From NCBI RefSeq assembly GCF_003946485.1, contig NZ_RHOJ01000002.1:143550-207549 (forward strand): a DNA stretch of 64,000 nt. The letters are read 5' to 3'. Source of the stretch: Lacticaseibacillus jixianensis. GTDB taxonomy: Bacteria; Bacillota; Bacilli; Lactobacillales; Lactobacillaceae. Shown piece by piece: positions 28,175 to 37,481 of this stretch. Under the pieces are notes generated by a model. The model ran no database searches and was not told the origin of the DNA. It saw only the letters and a list, made by a program, of their open reading frames with translations. The position numbers and the translations under genes are program-made. How positions within the stretch are numbered: the first letter of the stretch is position 1; each line of letters begins with the position of its first letter.

Positions 28175-28278
28175 GCCGTCGCAACGCCCGAGCATCTAGC
28201 TACGCCCGACGCCCCACCGCCCAAAAACGGCGGTGAGGCGTCAGGCTAGGCTAGCTGTCGGGCTAAGTGCGCGACGGC
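28175..28278. repeat. Dispersed long palindromic repeat, copy at 28 kb
   Basis: GCCGTCGC pairs with GCGACGGC at the ends; inside are GCCCGAGCATCTAGC against GCTAGCTGTCGGGC and a centre ACCGCC/GGCGGT. A right-half fragment of the same element lies at about 28131-28160, ending in the shared GCGCACCTT word. Same family as 43-144 and the 10.7-11.3 kb array. Confidence 0.75.
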
Positions 28279-28291
28279 TGCGCACCTTGAT

Positions 28292-28328
28292 AAGCAAAAA
28301 TGGCGCCCAGCTGGACGCCATTTTGCTT
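28292..28328 (-). terminator. Terminator after the TauE/SafE gene
   Basis: AAGCAAAAATGGCG and CGCCATTTTGCTT form a long stem just past the TauE/SafE stop codon; a T-run lies inside the 3' arm on the minus strand. Confidence 0.65.
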
Positions 28329-28331
28329 TGT

Positions 28332-29102
28332 CTAGGCCAGGTAGGCGGTGTAAAAGAAGTACGCCGCCAGGCCAAAGGCGGCCAGCCCCACCGCGATGCG
28401 GATCGCGCGCTGCGGCACGCGGCGCACCACCATCGGGCCGATGTAGCCACCGATAAACATCCCGATGCCCAGCGGCAGAACCATCAGCCAGTAGACCTTG
28501 GTGGTGAACGCATAAATGATCAGCGAGACGATGTTGGTCAGGAAGGTGGCAAAATTCTTCAGCGCATTGGCCACCGCGAACGACACCGGCAGCGTCAGCG
28601 ATAAGATCGCCAGCATCACGATGCCGGCCGCCGCCCCGAAGTAGCCGATGTAGAGGCCCACCAGGAACACCACGGCGTTGCGGCCGACTAGCTTCCAGCC
28701 GGTCACCTGGTGGCCTTTGGCGCCAGCCGGTTGCGTCCGCCGCGCCGACCAGAGCATCAGCCCACCGGCGATGGCGATGAGAAACGGCACCACCTTTTCA
28801 AACGTGGACCCGGGCGCCAGCGCCAGGATAATGGCGCCGACGATGCCGCCGGCGACGGCGTACCCGGTCACGGCGAACATCAAGCGGCGGTTGGCCCGCA
28901 GCTCCTTGGCCGAGGACAGCCCCGCCCCGACGCCGGTGAAGATCATTGCGGCGGTGTTGGTCACGTTCGCCGAAACGGGTGACACGCCCAGCGCCAGCAG
29001 TACTGGGTACACGATCAACGACGCCATCCCCGCCATGGAGGACAACAGGCCGCCAGCCAGGCCGGTCACTAACAGGATCAGCGGTAATAAAATGGGATTC
29101 AC
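28332..29102 (-). CDS. TauE/SafE-family membrane transporter
   Basis: 256 residues, about eight hydrophobic helices in two homologous halves, with the GGLLSSMAGMASLIVYPVLL repeat motif in the first half and a matching IGYFGAAAGIVMLAIL in the second. The family exports or imports anions such as sulfite, sulfoacetate or organic acids; the substrate here is unknown. It starts at GTG with GAGGCGAGGGCGACT upstream. Last gene after engB and the MazG-like gene, with a 73-base gap. Confidence 0.87.
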   Translation of the reverse strand: MNPILLPLILLVTGLAGGLLSSMAGMASLIVYPVLLALGVSPVSANVTNTAAMIFTGVGAGLSSAKELRANRRLMFAVTGYAVAGGIVGAIILALAPGSTFEKVVPFLIAIAGGLMLWSARRTQPAGAKGHQVTGWKLVGRNAVVFLVGLYIGYFGAAAGIVMLAILSLTLPVSFAVANALKNFATFLTNIVSLIIYAFTTKVYWLMVLPLGIGMFIGGYIGPMVVRRVPQRAIRIAVGLAAFGLAAYFFYTAYLA

Positions 29103-29175
29103 AGTCGCCCTCGCCTCTTTTCACCGCGTCATTAAGCGCAACGCGGCCCCAGCAAGGTGCCAGGGCCGCGCCGGA

Positions 29176-29466
29176 TCAAAGCTTGGCTTCCGGGTACTTC
29201 TTGGCCAGCGTCTTGAGGTTGGCCTTGGCCACGTCTTCCAGCGGAATGTCCGCCCAGAGCGCGATCTGCGACAGGTACCAGAGGACGTCCCCCAGCTCGT
29301 TTTTCAGCTTATCGGGTTCCAGGTCCTGGCCCTGAAAGGCGTAGCGCTTGATCCGATCGACCACCAGGCCGGAATCGGACGCCAGCCCCAGCGTCAGGTT
29401 GGTCAGAACGTGCTCGTTGCCGGCCAGTGTCTTGTTGGCCTTTTGTTGATACTCATTCAAATTCAT
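29176..29466 (-). CDS. MazG-like nucleotide pyrophosphohydrolase domain protein
   Basis: 96 residues, all-alpha NTP-PPase fold. LKNELGDVLWYLSQIALWAD supplies the metal-binding ELGD part of the MazG motif, but I see only a weak first EE pair before it (KYAFQGQDLEPD region instead). The family hydrolyses (d)NTPs to NMPs, usually as house-cleaning. Its ATG overlaps the engB stop (ATGA), so it is coupled to engB. Confidence 0.8.
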   Translation of the reverse strand: MNLNEYQQKANKTLAGNEHVLTNLTLGLASDSGLVVDRIKRYAFQGQDLEPDKLKNELGDVLWYLSQIALWADIPLEDVAKANLKTLAKKYPEAKL

Positions 29467-30065
29467 TGTTCACTGCCTCCGATTCCCGTCTGGTTCTCCA
29501 GCCAGTCCCACACCGCGTCCTTGCCCTCACCGGTCGTCGCGGAGAACATGATCAGCTGGTCCGCCTGGTTGAGGTCCAGCGTGCGTTTGATATCGCGCAT
29601 GATGGTCTGCCGCTTGGCCTTGCTGGTCTTGTCGACCTTGGTGCCGACGACCAGCACATCGACGTTGAAGTACTTCAGGTACTGGTACATCGACACGTCG
29701 TCTTCGCTCGGCAGATGCCGCGCGTCGACCAGCTGCACCGCCCCGCGGAACGGCTTGCGGGTGCTCAGGTACTCCTCGATCATCCCGGCGAACCGCTCGC
29801 GGTCACGCTTCGACACCTTCGCGTAGCCGTAGCCCGGCACGTCGACGAAGTACAACTGATCCTCGATGTTGTAAAAATTCAGCGTCTGGGTCTTGCCCGG
29901 CACGGCACTGGTGCGCGCCATGCTCTTGCGGTCGATCAGCCGGTTGATCAGGCTCGACTTGCCGACGTTGCTGCGGCCGACAAACACGATCTCCGGGTAC
30001 CCGGTGGCCGGATACTGCGCCGCGCTGACCGCACTGATGGTCAGGCTGACATTGTTGACTTTCAT
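29463..30065 (-). CDS. engB: Ribosome biogenesis GTPase EngB (YsxC/YihA)
   Basis: Essential GTPase in late 50S assembly. 200 residues. P-loop GRSNVGKSSLINRL (residues 30-43), G2 region KTQTLNFY, DVPGYGYAKVSK (G3) and G4 VGTKVDKTSK. RBS AGGAGGTAGCAA. In many lactobacilli it directly follows clpX; here about 2 kb of unrelated genes (oxidoreductase, Rrf2 regulator, DUF1304) separates it from clpX on the same strand. Confidence 0.96.
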   Translation of the reverse strand: MKVNNVSLTISAVSAAQYPATGYPEIVFVGRSNVGKSSLINRLIDRKSMARTSAVPGKTQTLNFYNIEDQLYFVDVPGYGYAKVSKRDRERFAGMIEEYLSTRKPFRGAVQLVDARHLPSEDDVSMYQYLKYFNVDVLVVGTKVDKTSKAKRQTIMRDIKRTLDLNQADQLIMFSATTGEGKDAVWDWLENQTGIGGSEQ

Positions 30066-30185
30066 TTGCTACCTCCTGAGATGCTCTGCTGTTAAGTGTA
30101 GCATACCGGCCGGAGAATTGGGTTCATCGAGTCGGTTACGGTTTGGTGACTATTGCGGCAGACTGATGGCTGAATATTATTTAGC

Positions 30186-30217
30186 TTGTGTGTTTTAATG
30201 TAACATGTTATATTAAA
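30186..30217 (+). promoter_or_regulatory. Promoter and operator dyad of the oxidoreductase-rrf2 pair
   Basis: -35 TTGTGT (30186-30191), 16-bp spacer, -10 TTATAT (30208-30213). A 24-bp dyad centred on TAACATGTTA (30194-30217, arms TTTAAT/ATTAAA, one mismatched pair) spans the spacer and -10. Its position fits a repressor operator, most simply for the Rrf2-family regulator encoded second in the unit. Confidence 0.65.
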
Positions 30218-30254
30218 CCGCACAGGTAATGAGACGCAAAGGAGATCATCAATT

Positions 30255-31100
30255 TTGACAACATATGCAATCACCGGCGCCACCGGCCACTTCGGCCAGC
30301 GCGCACTAAAGTACCTCGCCGCTAAGGTCCCGGCCGAAGACATTGTCGCGCTCGCTCGCAACACGGAAAAGGCCAAGCAAGTCGTCCCGGCCGGCATCAC
30401 CATTCGGCAGGCCGACTACACTGACCCCGATCAGATGACCGCGGCGCTGAGCAATATCGACCGTTTACTCTTTGTCTCCTCGCTTCCGGGCGGCCCAGTG
30501 TCGCGCGTTCAGCAACACCAGAACGTGGTGGCGGCCGCCAAACGCGCCGGGGTTGGTTATATTGCTTACACCAGCTTCCCGCACGCCGACACCTCGACTG
30601 GCGCCTTGGCAGCTGACCACAAGGCGACCGAACAGGCGATTCGCGAGGCCGGCCTCCAGTACAGCTTCCTGCGCAACAACTGGTACCTGGAAAACGAAAT
30701 GTCCCGTCTAAAAGCCGCTGCCGCAGGTCAGGACTTCCTGTATGCCGCGGGCGACGGCAAAGTCGGCTGGGCGCTGGAACGCGAATACGCAGACGCGGCC
30801 GCAGTCGTGCTCGCCGCCACTGACCCCAAGCCGATCTACGAATTTGCCGGCCCTGCTCGCACCTACCGCGAGCTGGCAGCCGCCATCAGCGGCCAGTTCG
30901 CCATTAAGAGCCTGAACGACGCGGACTACCGGGCCACCCTTACCCAGGCTGGCATGCCGGCCAACGTCGTGGGCTTCTCGGTTGGCGGCATGGCGATGAT
31001 CCGCGCCGGGGTGCTGGACGAAACCACCACCGACCTGACCGATGTGCTCGAGCATGGCCTGACCCCGCTGCCAGCTGCCATTAAAGAAGTGCTAAAATAA
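30255..31100 (+). CDS. NmrA/QorB-like NAD(P)-dependent oxidoreductase
   Basis: 281 residues. Atypical SDR: N-terminal TTYAITGATGHFGQRALKYL (glycine motif G-x-x-G-x-x-G), RPGGV-like VSSLPGG strand, YIAYTSFPHAD, and LRNNWYLEN in the substrate region, like quinone oxidoreductase QorB and NmrA-like proteins. It starts at TTG with AAAGGAGATCATCAATT upstream. The following Rrf2 regulator and the operator dyad upstream suggest an inducible redox or electrophile response unit; that role is inferred. Confidence 0.88.
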   Translation: MTTYAITGATGHFGQRALKYLAAKVPAEDIVALARNTEKAKQVVPAGITIRQADYTDPDQMTAALSNIDRLLFVSSLPGGPVSRVQQHQNVVAAAKRAGVGYIAYTSFPHADTSTGALAADHKATEQAIREAGLQYSFLRNNWYLENEMSRLKAAAAGQDFLYAAGDGKVGWALEREYADAAAVVLAATDPKPIYEFAGPARTYRELAAAISGQFAIKSLNDADYRATLTQAGMPANVVGFSVGGMAMIRAGVLDETTTDLTDVLEHGLTPLPAAIKEVLK

Positions 31101-31141
31101 AGCCAGTTTACGCATGACCGGAAAGGTTGAGGTGACAAGCC

Positions 31142-31579
31142 GTGCAATACTCCCACAAACTAAGCGACGCCGTCCACGTGCTGGCCTACGTCCAGATCGG
31201 GGCCGGCTGGGACCGGTCGAGTAAGCAGATCGCGACCAGCATCGAGGCCAACCCCAGTGTGGTGCGCCGCCTGATGGCCCAGCTGGTCAAAGGCGGCCTG
31301 CTCACCAGCCACCCTGGCATGGTCCAACCGGCCCTGGCCCGGCCCGCTTCGGCGATCAGCTTGCTGGACATCTACCGCGTAGTGGATAGCCCCGTGCTGC
31401 TGCATGTGGACGAGAAAACCAACCCGCAGTGTCCGGTCGGCGGCAACATTCAAGCCACCTTGAATGAGGTCTACGACGGTATCCAGCAGGCCGCCGAAGC
31501 CTCAATGGCCGCAGTCTCCCTGCAGCAGATCATCGACGGCATCGTCGATCGTGCCAAGGCGCGAAAGATGATGGCCTGA
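31142..31579 (+). CDS. Rrf2-family transcriptional regulator
   Basis: 145 residues. N-terminal winged helix (HKLSDAVHVLAYVQI, then SSKQIATSIEANPSVVRRLMAQL) and a wing with KGGLLTSHPG. Only one cysteine (QCPVGGNI) is visible, so an iron-sulfur cluster like that of IscR or NsrR is unlikely; it resembles the YwnA/YwgB group. Starts at GTG, with GAGGTGACAAGCC upstream. It lies 41 bases after the oxidoreductase gene and probably controls the dyad at 30194. Confidence 0.9.
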   Translation: MQYSHKLSDAVHVLAYVQIGAGWDRSSKQIATSIEANPSVVRRLMAQLVKGGLLTSHPGMVQPALARPASAISLLDIYRVVDSPVLLHVDEKTNPQCPVGGNIQATLNEVYDGIQQAAEASMAAVSLQQIIDGIVDRAKARKMMA

Positions 31580-31605
31580 AGGGGCAATGACTCACTAATT
31601 CACAG

Positions 31606-31660
31606 CAAAACGGCGCCCAACTCAGCCGGCATCACTGCCGGCGCGTTTGGCGCCGTTTTT
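31606..31660 (+). terminator. Terminator after rrf2 gene
   Basis: AAAACGGCGCC and GGCGCCGTTTT stem enclosing a smaller CGCCGGCA-type hairpin, followed by T-run. Confidence 0.82.
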
Positions 31661-31708
31661 GCATCCTTTCAAAACCCATGACTGGCCCATCTCGCAGGAA
31701 ACGCTGGT

Positions 31709-32092
31709 TTAAGCCATCAAGTTCAGGAGCACCAGCACCAACCCCACAACCGCCGGCAGCACCTGCACCAGGTAGATCCTGCGCGTCACGGTGACCGCGC
31801 CGTAAACGCCGACCACCAGCAGGAAGATCAGCAAGATGGTCGCCACGGTCACAAACGCCAGGTTCGTCATCGTGAAGGCACTCACCAACATCGAAGCCCC
31901 GAGCATCAGGTTGTAAATGCCTTGGTTCGCCAACGCGATCTGGGCATGCGGCTGCTTCACAAACGCTAACGGCATGCCAAAGACTGACGCCTGTTTGGCC
32001 GGTGCCCCACGCATTTCCAGCACGGCGATGCCAATGTGCTCAATACCGACAAGCACCAGCAGCGCTTTTAACCACCAAATTAACAATTCCAC
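31709..32092 (-). CDS. DUF1304-family membrane protein
   Basis: 127 residues with four hydrophobic helices. It begins (GTG start) MELLIWWLKALLVLVGIEHIG and contains ANQGIYNLMLGASML, the DUF1304 signature. Function unknown; integral membrane. AAGGAGTGA lies just before the start. It follows clpX on the same strand with a gap of about 60 bases. Confidence 0.85.
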   Translation of the reverse strand: MELLIWWLKALLVLVGIEHIGIAVLEMRGAPAKQASVFGMPLAFVKQPHAQIALANQGIYNLMLGASMLVSAFTMTNLAFVTVATILLIFLLVVGVYGAVTVTRRIYLVQVLPAVVGLVLVLLNLMA

Positions 32093-32153
32093 TCACTCCT
32101 TTGCCAATTAAAAAGGCCGCAGCGAGACACCCCCGCTGCGGACCGTGCGCCGG

Positions 32154-33407
32154 TTACGACGCTTTTTGGTTTTTGTCTTTGATCAGTTCGGGCTTGCCGG
32201 TGCCTTCGACCGCTTCTTTGGTCACCACGGCCTTGACGACGTCCGGTTCGGACGGCAGCGAGAACATCATGTCCTGCATCACGGCTTCGATGATGGACCG
32301 CAGGCCCCGCGCACCGGTGTCGCGCTCGATGGCCTGGTGGGCGATCGCGTGCAAGGCGCCTTCGGTGAACTCGAGCTCGGTGTCATCCAGCGACAGAAGC
32401 TTCTGGTACTGCTTGACCAGCGCGTTCTTCGGCTCGGTCAGGATGCGGACCAGATCGTCTTCGGTCAGCTTCTCCAGGGAGGCAATGATCGGGATCCGGC
32501 CGATGAATTCAGGAATGATCCCGAACTTCATCAGGTCTTCTGGAACGACCTGCTGCATCAAGGACTTGCCCTCAACTGGCTTGGCTTCGTCGGAATTCTT
32601 GCCGAAGCCGATGGTCTTTTCGCCGAGGCGGTTCTTGACGATGGATTCGATCCCGTCGAACGCCCCACCGACGATGAACAAGATGTTGGTGGTGTCGATC
32701 TGGATGAACTCCTGCTGCGGGTGCTTCCGCCCGCCCTGCGGCGGCACGTTGGCGATCGTGCCTTCCAAGATCTTCAGCAGGGCCTGCTGCACGCCTTCAC
32801 CGGAAACGTCACGGGTGATCGACACGTTTTCCGCCTTCTTGGCGATCTTGTCGATTTCATCGATGTAGACGATCCCCTTTTCGGCGCGCTCCACGTCGTA
32901 GTCGGCGTTTTGCAGGAGCTTGAGCAGAATGTTCTCGACGTCCTCGCCGACGTACCCGGCTTCCGTCAGTGTCGTCGCATCCGCGATGGCAAACGGCACG
33001 TTCAAAATGCGGGCGAGCGTCTGGGCCAGGAAGGTCTTCCCGGAGCCGGTCGGCCCGATCAGCGCGATGTTGGACTTTTGCAGTTCGGTGTCGCCTTTTT
33101 CGGCAACGTTCATCTGGTTGACGCGCTTGTAGTGGTTGTAAACGGCAACGGCCAGTGCTTTCTTGGCCGCACTTTGGCCGATCACGTAATCGTTCAGTAC
33201 CTTGAGGATCTCAGCCGGCTTTGGCACTTCAAGCATGTTGTCAGCGGCATCCTGCTTGAACTCCTCGTCGATGATCTCCTTGCAGAGGTCGATGCATTCA
33301 TTGCAGATATAAACCCCAGGGCCAGCAACGATCTTCTTCACCTGATCCTGCGACTTGCCGCAAAACGAGCAGGTCACGGGCCCGGTGGTTTCAACGTTGT
33401 CAAACAT
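32154..33407 (-). CDS. clpX: ATP-dependent protease ATPase subunit ClpX
   Basis: Unfoldase that feeds substrates to ClpP. 417 residues. N-terminal zinc-binding domain [10 protein letters not shown]...CNEC, AAA+ domain with Walker [13 protein letters not shown], Walker [10 protein letters not shown], the sensor/pore motifs GYVGED and RKHPQQEF, and a C-terminal domain with the IGF ClpP-docking loop ([11 protein letters not shown]). All are intact. Its usual position is directly downstream of tig; here a DUF805 gene and a 66-aa gene intervene. Confidence 0.97.
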   Translation of the reverse strand: MFDNVETTGPVTCSFCGKSQDQVKKIVAGPGVYICNECIDLCKEIIDEEFKQDAADNMLEVPKPAEILKVLNDYVIGQSAAKKALAVAVYNHYKRVNQMNVAEKGDTELQKSNIALIGPTGSGKTFLAQTLARILNVPFAIADATTLTEAGYVGEDVENILLKLLQNADYDVERAEKGIVYIDEIDKIAKKAENVSITRDVSGEGVQQALLKILEGTIANVPPQGGRKHPQQEFIQIDTTNILFIVGGAFDGIESIVKNRLGEKTIGFGKNSDEAKPVEGKSLMQQVVPEDLMKFGIIPEFIGRIPIIASLEKLTEDDLVRILTEPKNALVKQYQKLLSLDDTELEFTEGALHAIAHQAIERDTGARGLRSIIEAVMQDMMFSLPSEPDVVKAVVTKEAVEGTGKPELIKDKNQKAS

Positions 33408-33514
33408 TTATTTCAACCCCTTCTTAATAACTCCATGATACCAAAACGCTGGCACCATGCCTAGTTGCACTCGCGTTAGCTTAGCATACGCCAACCGGCC
33501 CTGCAAGGGGCAGA

Positions 33515-34078
33515 TCAGCTTTGCCCGGGCTCTGGCCCGGCCCCGCCGGTTTGCGGCGCATTCTTGCTTGGCAGCAGATCGATCACGAGCTCAAACAGGG
33601 CCGTGGCCAGGATCAAGGCGCCACCGATGGCACTGACCCAAGGCTGAGCGTTCAAGGACCCAGCGCTCAGCAGGGTCGCGCCAAGGCCGGCCGCGCCGTA
33701 GAACCCCACCAGCCACCACCAGGACCACCCCGCGTCCCGATAGCGGCGCACCTCCAGTGAAAGGGTCGGCACCACGATCGCCAGCCCGATGATGCAGCCC
33801 ACCAGCATCAGCCAGAGGAAGGCAAAAAGTCGCGCCATGTCGCCGGCAAACATCCGGTCGATCCCATGGTCGTTCACCAGGATCAAGACACCACAGCCGA
33901 TCAAGCACGCCGCAACGATCGATCGCCACAACGCGACCCACCAGTACTCACTGCGGCTGGAGCGGCCGGTAAAGTTAACGTAATTGGCAAAAAAGCCCAG
34001 TAGGGACCGGAAGAAACCGGCCCGGTAGTACTTATTGCCCGCCTGGCGCTGAATCTCGGCACTGACTGGTTTGGCCAT
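33515..34078 (-). CDS. DUF805-family membrane protein
   Basis: About 187 residues with four membrane helices. The motif NYVNFTGRSSRSEYWW before the first helix is diagnostic of DUF805, and RRYRDAGWSWWW after the third is the matching second motif. Function unknown. I prefer the ATG at 34078 (MAKPVSAEIQ), which has GGGAGGCGACGTG upstream, over an ATG 15 bases earlier that overlaps the RBS. Confidence 0.87.
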   Translation of the reverse strand: MAKPVSAEIQRQAGNKYYRAGFFRSLLGFFANYVNFTGRSSRSEYWWVALWRSIVAACLIGCGVLILVNDHGIDRMFAGDMARLFAFLWLMLVGCIIGLAIVVPTLSLEVRRYRDAGWSWWWLVGFYGAAGLGATLLSAGSLNAQPWVSAIGGALILATALFELVIDLLPSKNAPQTGGAGPEPGQS

Positions 34079-34193
34079 CACGTCGCCTCCCACTTTAATG
34101 ACTCCAGCATACCCGTCCGCCTGCTTACTGTCACCATTTCCGTTTCCGCGCGCCTGGCATCAACCAACTTTCATCCGCACAAGCCGCTGGTGA

Positions 34194-34394
34194 TCACCCA
34201 GCGCCCAGCAGCAGAGCCAACACCCCGGCAACAATAGCGGCTAGGCCGATGGTCATGATCAAGCGGCGGGCCCTGAGGCTCAGGCCGCGGCGGCGGGCAA
34301 GCAGTATCAGGGCGACGCCGCTGAGGATGATCAGCAGCGCGTGTTTGCCGGGCCCACCGGCGAGGCGAACGATCAAACGTGATAGTCGAAGCAT
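34194..34394 (-). CDS. Small membrane protein, 66 aa, unknown
   Basis: Starts MLRLSRLIVRLAGGPGKHA; two hydrophobic helices (about 18-33 and 45-64) joined by an arginine-rich loop. AGGAGGTAGGCT gives a near-ideal ribosome binding site before the ATG, which is the main reason for calling it. It lies between tig and the DUF805 gene on the same strand, after the tig terminator. No family recognised. Confidence 0.62.
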   Translation of the reverse strand: MLRLSRLIVRLAGGPGKHALLIILSGVALILLARRRGLSLRARRLIMTIGLAAIVAGVLALLLGAG

Positions 34395-34451
34395 AGCCTA
34401 CCTCCTGAAGAATTGACCACTCGCACCAAGCCAGCTGGTCATTTTGATAGC

Positions 34452-34480
34452 AAAACACCCCTCGCCGCGGCGAGAGGTGT
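34452..34480 (-). terminator. tig terminator
   Basis: On the minus strand ACACCTCTCGCC pairs with GGCGAGGGGTGT and is followed by TTTTG, 16 bases after the tig stop. Confidence 0.82.
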
Positions 34481-34495
34481 CAGCCAGTTCAATCA

Positions 34496-35845
34496 TTACT
34501 TAGCGTCTGTATCAGCCTTGGCATCGTCCTTGGCATCAGCTTTCGAATCAGCCTTAGGCGCGACTTCCTTAGCAGAGTCAGTGATGATCGTGATCGCATC
34601 CTGGACGCCGATATCGTGCTTCAGCATGTTGTCGGTGAGGGCCTTGCGCACGGCCTTCTCTTCCATGTTGTATTCGTCGGCAAGGCGCTTGATCTCAGCT
34701 TGGACCTGATCGTCGGTCGGCTCGATCTTTTCTGCCTTGACCACGGCTTCAAGCACGAGGTTCGTCTTGACGCGGCTCTCAGCGTTAGCGGCGAACTGCT
34801 TCTTCAGGTCGTCTTCTGAGGTGCCGGTGAGCTGGAAGTACATCTGCGGAGAGATCCCCTGCTGCTGCATGGAGCTCATGTACTGGTTCATCTGGTTGTC
34901 GACTTCAGTGTCGATCATGGCCTGAGGGATCGCCGGGATCGTCGCGTTGTCAACCGCCTTGGCAATGGCCTGTTCCTGGATGGCGTCCTTAGCGGCGTCG
35001 TCCTTCTTGGCCTGCAAGTCTGAACGTATCTTCAGCTTGAGTTCTTCAAGCGTGTCAACGTCTTCGTCGTCCAGATCCTTGGCGAAGTCGTCGTCAAGCT
35101 TTGGCAGTTCCTTGCTCTTGACTTCGTGGATGGTCGTCTTGAATTCGGCGTCCTTACCCTCGAGTTCCTTGGCCTGGTAGTCGTCCGGGAAGGTGACCTT
35201 GACGGTGACTTCATCGCCCGCCTTGTGGCCGATCAGTTGGTCTTCAAAGCCAGGGATGAAGGAGTTGGAGCCCAGCTCCAAGGAGTAGTTCTTGGCCGAG
35301 CCGCCATCGAATTCCTTGCCGTCCACGGTGCCGACGTAATCGATCGTGACGGTGTCGCCCTTAGCTGCTTCGCCGTCTTCTTTAAGCACGAGTTCGGCTT
35401 GGCTCTTCTGCTTGTCTTCAAGTTCTTTTTGGACGTCTTCGTCAGAAACGGTGGTGTCCTGCTTGTCGACTTCAAGCCCCTTGTAGTCGCCCAGCTTAAC
35501 TTCTGGGGCAACGGTAACGGTCGCTTTGATGACCCAAGGCTTGCCCTCGTCCATCGAATCAATGTCGATCTTCGGCTGGTCGACCGGGTCGATGCCGGCT
35601 TCTTGAACGGCAGCATCGTAGGCGTCTGGCAGAACAACGTTCAGGCCGTCTTCGTACAGCGCAGCTTCGCCGTACATGCGGTCGAACACGGTGCGAGACA
35701 CGTGGCCCTTACGGAAGCCCGGCACGTTCAGGTTCTTCTTAACGCGGTTGAACGCCTTGTCCAGCCCTTCCTTGATTTTATCTTGCGCGATTTCGAAGGT
35801 CAAAACGCCTTCCGTGTCGCCTTTCTTTTCCCAGTTTGCAGCCAT
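34496..35845 (-). CDS. tig: Trigger factor
   Basis: Ribosome-bound chaperone and prolyl isomerase. 449 residues: N-terminal ribosome-binding domain with the signature [19 protein letters not shown] (near 43), FKBP-type PPIase domain about 150-240 ([28 protein letters not shown]), and the C-terminal helical chaperone arms. The last 25 residues are a lysine/aspartate/alanine-rich tail. RBS GGAGGGAATATC. Confidence 0.97.
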   Translation of the reverse strand: MAANWEKKGDTEGVLTFEIAQDKIKEGLDKAFNRVKKNLNVPGFRKGHVSRTVFDRMYGEAALYEDGLNVVLPDAYDAAVQEAGIDPVDQPKIDIDSMDEGKPWVIKATVTVAPEVKLGDYKGLEVDKQDTTVSDEDVQKELEDKQKSQAELVLKEDGEAAKGDTVTIDYVGTVDGKEFDGGSAKNYSLELGSNSFIPGFEDQLIGHKAGDEVTVKVTFPDDYQAKELEGKDAEFKTTIHEVKSKELPKLDDDFAKDLDDEDVDTLEELKLKIRSDLQAKKDDAAKDAIQEQAIAKAVDNATIPAIPQAMIDTEVDNQMNQYMSSMQQQGISPQMYFQLTGTSEDDLKKQFAANAESRVKTNLVLEAVVKAEKIEPTDDQVQAEIKRLADEYNMEEKAVRKALTDNMLKHDIGVQDAITIITDSAKEVAPKADSKADAKDDAKADTDAK

Positions 35846-35903
35846 GATATTCCCTCCGACTATTTTCTGTTATTCGTATTGCATACTTTATGTATGATAC
35901 GCG

Positions 35904-35936
35904 AAAAGCCCGCCTTTGTAAACGCCGGGCGGGCCT
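35904..35936 (-). terminator. Terminator after the PepSY lipoprotein gene
   Basis: AGGCCCGCC and GGCGGGCTT arms with a 13-base loop and TTTT on the minus strand, between this gene and tig. Confidence 0.7.
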
Positions 35937-35959
35937 GCCAAGAAAAAAACTTTACGCGG

Positions 35960-36538
35960 CTAATCGTCAAGCACGGCCTCACCCGCAATGCCGGTGTACG
36001 GATCCACGTGCACCACGTGTTCGCCCTTGGCGTGCTGCAAGGAAACCTCCCACATTGCCTTCGCGTGGTCAACGCTGAGGTCCCACTCGGTGGCAGTGCT
36101 GCCATCAAGCTTGGCGGTCGCCGCCTTAGTGATCACTTCAAGCGACTTCAACCCCGCCCGGTCGATGGCCGCATCGTGGTCGTCAGTCGTCTCCTCCTCA
36201 TCGCGCAGGACCGTACCGGTCTCCGCATCGATGGTCAGCTCGTGCTCGATGGTGCCTTCTTTACCCGTGATCTCGTACTCGTACTTGCCGCCTTCTTGGT
36301 CAAGCTTGACGGCGGTCACCTCAGCCTTGGGGTGGGCCTTCAAGAAAATATCCCAGGCCGCGGTGACCGTCTGCTTTGGTAAGGTCTGTACGGCTGCATC
36401 CTTACCGCTTGAAGCGGACGCCTTTTTGCTCGTCTGGCTGCTTGGCGCCTGATCCTCGTGGTCATCGTCGTCGTGTTCGCATGCGGCCAGTCCGATCGTG
36501 CTGAGCGCGACGAGGGCGATCAGTGTGCGTTTAAACAT
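35960..36538 (-). CDS. PepSY-domain lipoprotein
   Basis: 192 residues. Signal peptide with a lipobox (FKRTLIALVALSTIGLAAC), so the mature protein begins at the cysteine and is anchored on the outer face of the membrane. A histidine/aspartate-rich stretch (EHDDDDHEDQ) follows, which could bind metal. Two PepSY domains come next, about 55-115 (AWDIFLKAHPKAEVTAVKLD) and 125-190 (VDPYTGIAGEAVLDD). PepSY domains are thought to inhibit or shield peptidases, but no partner is adjacent. Function inferred only at that level. Confidence 0.85.
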   Translation of the reverse strand: MFKRTLIALVALSTIGLAACEHDDDDHEDQAPSSQTSKKASASSGKDAAVQTLPKQTVTAAWDIFLKAHPKAEVTAVKLDQEGGKYEYEITGKEGTIEHELTIDAETGTVLRDEEETTDDHDAAIDRAGLKSLEVITKAATAKLDGSTATEWDLSVDHAKAMWEVSLQHAKGEHVVHVDPYTGIAGEAVLDD

Positions 36539-36692
36539 TTCCCTTACCCCTTTCGACTATGTTCTTCTTTAAGTGTAACAAATTCAGTGCGGTAATCACA
36601 TGGATAAGGAAAAGGTGGCCGTTCTCTAATAGGAAAGCAAACAAAGGCGTCGACTCGATAAGGAGCCGGCGCCGCCTAACGATTATTAACCA

Positions 36693-37481
36693 CTAGTTGC
36701 CTACTTGTGCGGCCTGCACCGCCGCGACCATCTGCTTGGTGTACGCGCCGATCACCGGCGCCGGGTCGGGATTGTCTGCCACCATTTGGACGATGGCAGA
36801 ACCGACGATGACGCCGTCTGCTTCCTTGGCCAGCGTCTCGGCCTGCGCCGGGGTGTGGACCCCAAACCCGATGCACAGCGGCGCGTCGGTCACCTGGCGC
36901 AGCTGCTGGATCAGCTCAGGCAGGTTCACGGAGAAGCCGTCGCGCTGACCGGTAACACCCAGCGCGGACACAATGTAGATGAAGCCCGTCGCGTGCTTGA
37001 CTAACTTCGGCAGCCGCGGCCCCGAGGTCGGACTGATCAGCGGGATCAAGTCGACGTGGTGCTTTTCCGTATACGGCAGGATCTCCCCCGCCTCTTCGGC
37101 CGGCAGATCGGGAATGACTAAGCCGTACACGCCGAGTTCCTCGCAGCGCGCGGTGAACTTATCGTAGCCGTACTTAAACGGAATGTTGGCGTAAGTCAGA
37201 AACACCAGCGGGACCTGCGAGCGTTCGCGGATCTTGGCCACGATGGCAAACACCCCGTTGACCGTGATGCCACCGGCAAACGCCCGCAGCCCGGCCGCCT
37301 GGATCACCGGCCCGTCGGCGATCGGATCGGAAAACGGCACCCCCAGCTCGACGATGTCGGCCCCGGCATCCGCCAACGCCAGGACCTGGCTGACGGTACT
37401 GTCAGCCGACGGGTCGCCCGCCGTGACGAACGGAATGAATGCCTTGTGCCCATTTTGAAAAACGTCTCTTAATTTACTCAA
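36693..37481 (-). CDS. trpA: Tryptophan synthase alpha chain
   Basis: Cleaves indole-3-glycerol phosphate to indole and passes it to TrpB. 262 residues, TIM barrel. Catalytic glutamate and aspartate are in [32 protein letters not shown] and [11 protein letters not shown] form the phosphate site. I place the start at the TTG at 37481 ([15 protein letters not shown]), overlapping the trpB stop by eight bases with a G-rich RBS; a much longer frame reaching 37796 runs through trpB and is not real. Last gene of trpDCFBA. Confidence 0.93.
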   Translation of the reverse strand: MSKLRDVFQNGHKAFIPFVTAGDPSADSTVSQVLALADAGADIVELGVPFSDPIADGPVIQAAGLRAFAGGITVNGVFAIVAKIRERSQVPLVFLTYANIPFKYGYDKFTARCEELGVYGLVIPDLPAEEAGEILPYTEKHHVDLIPLISPTSGPRLPKLVKHATGFIYIVSALGVTGQRDGFSVNLPELIQQLRQVTDAPLCIGFGVHTPAQAETLAKEADGVIVGSAIVQMVADNPDPAPVIGAYTKQMVAAVQAAQVGN

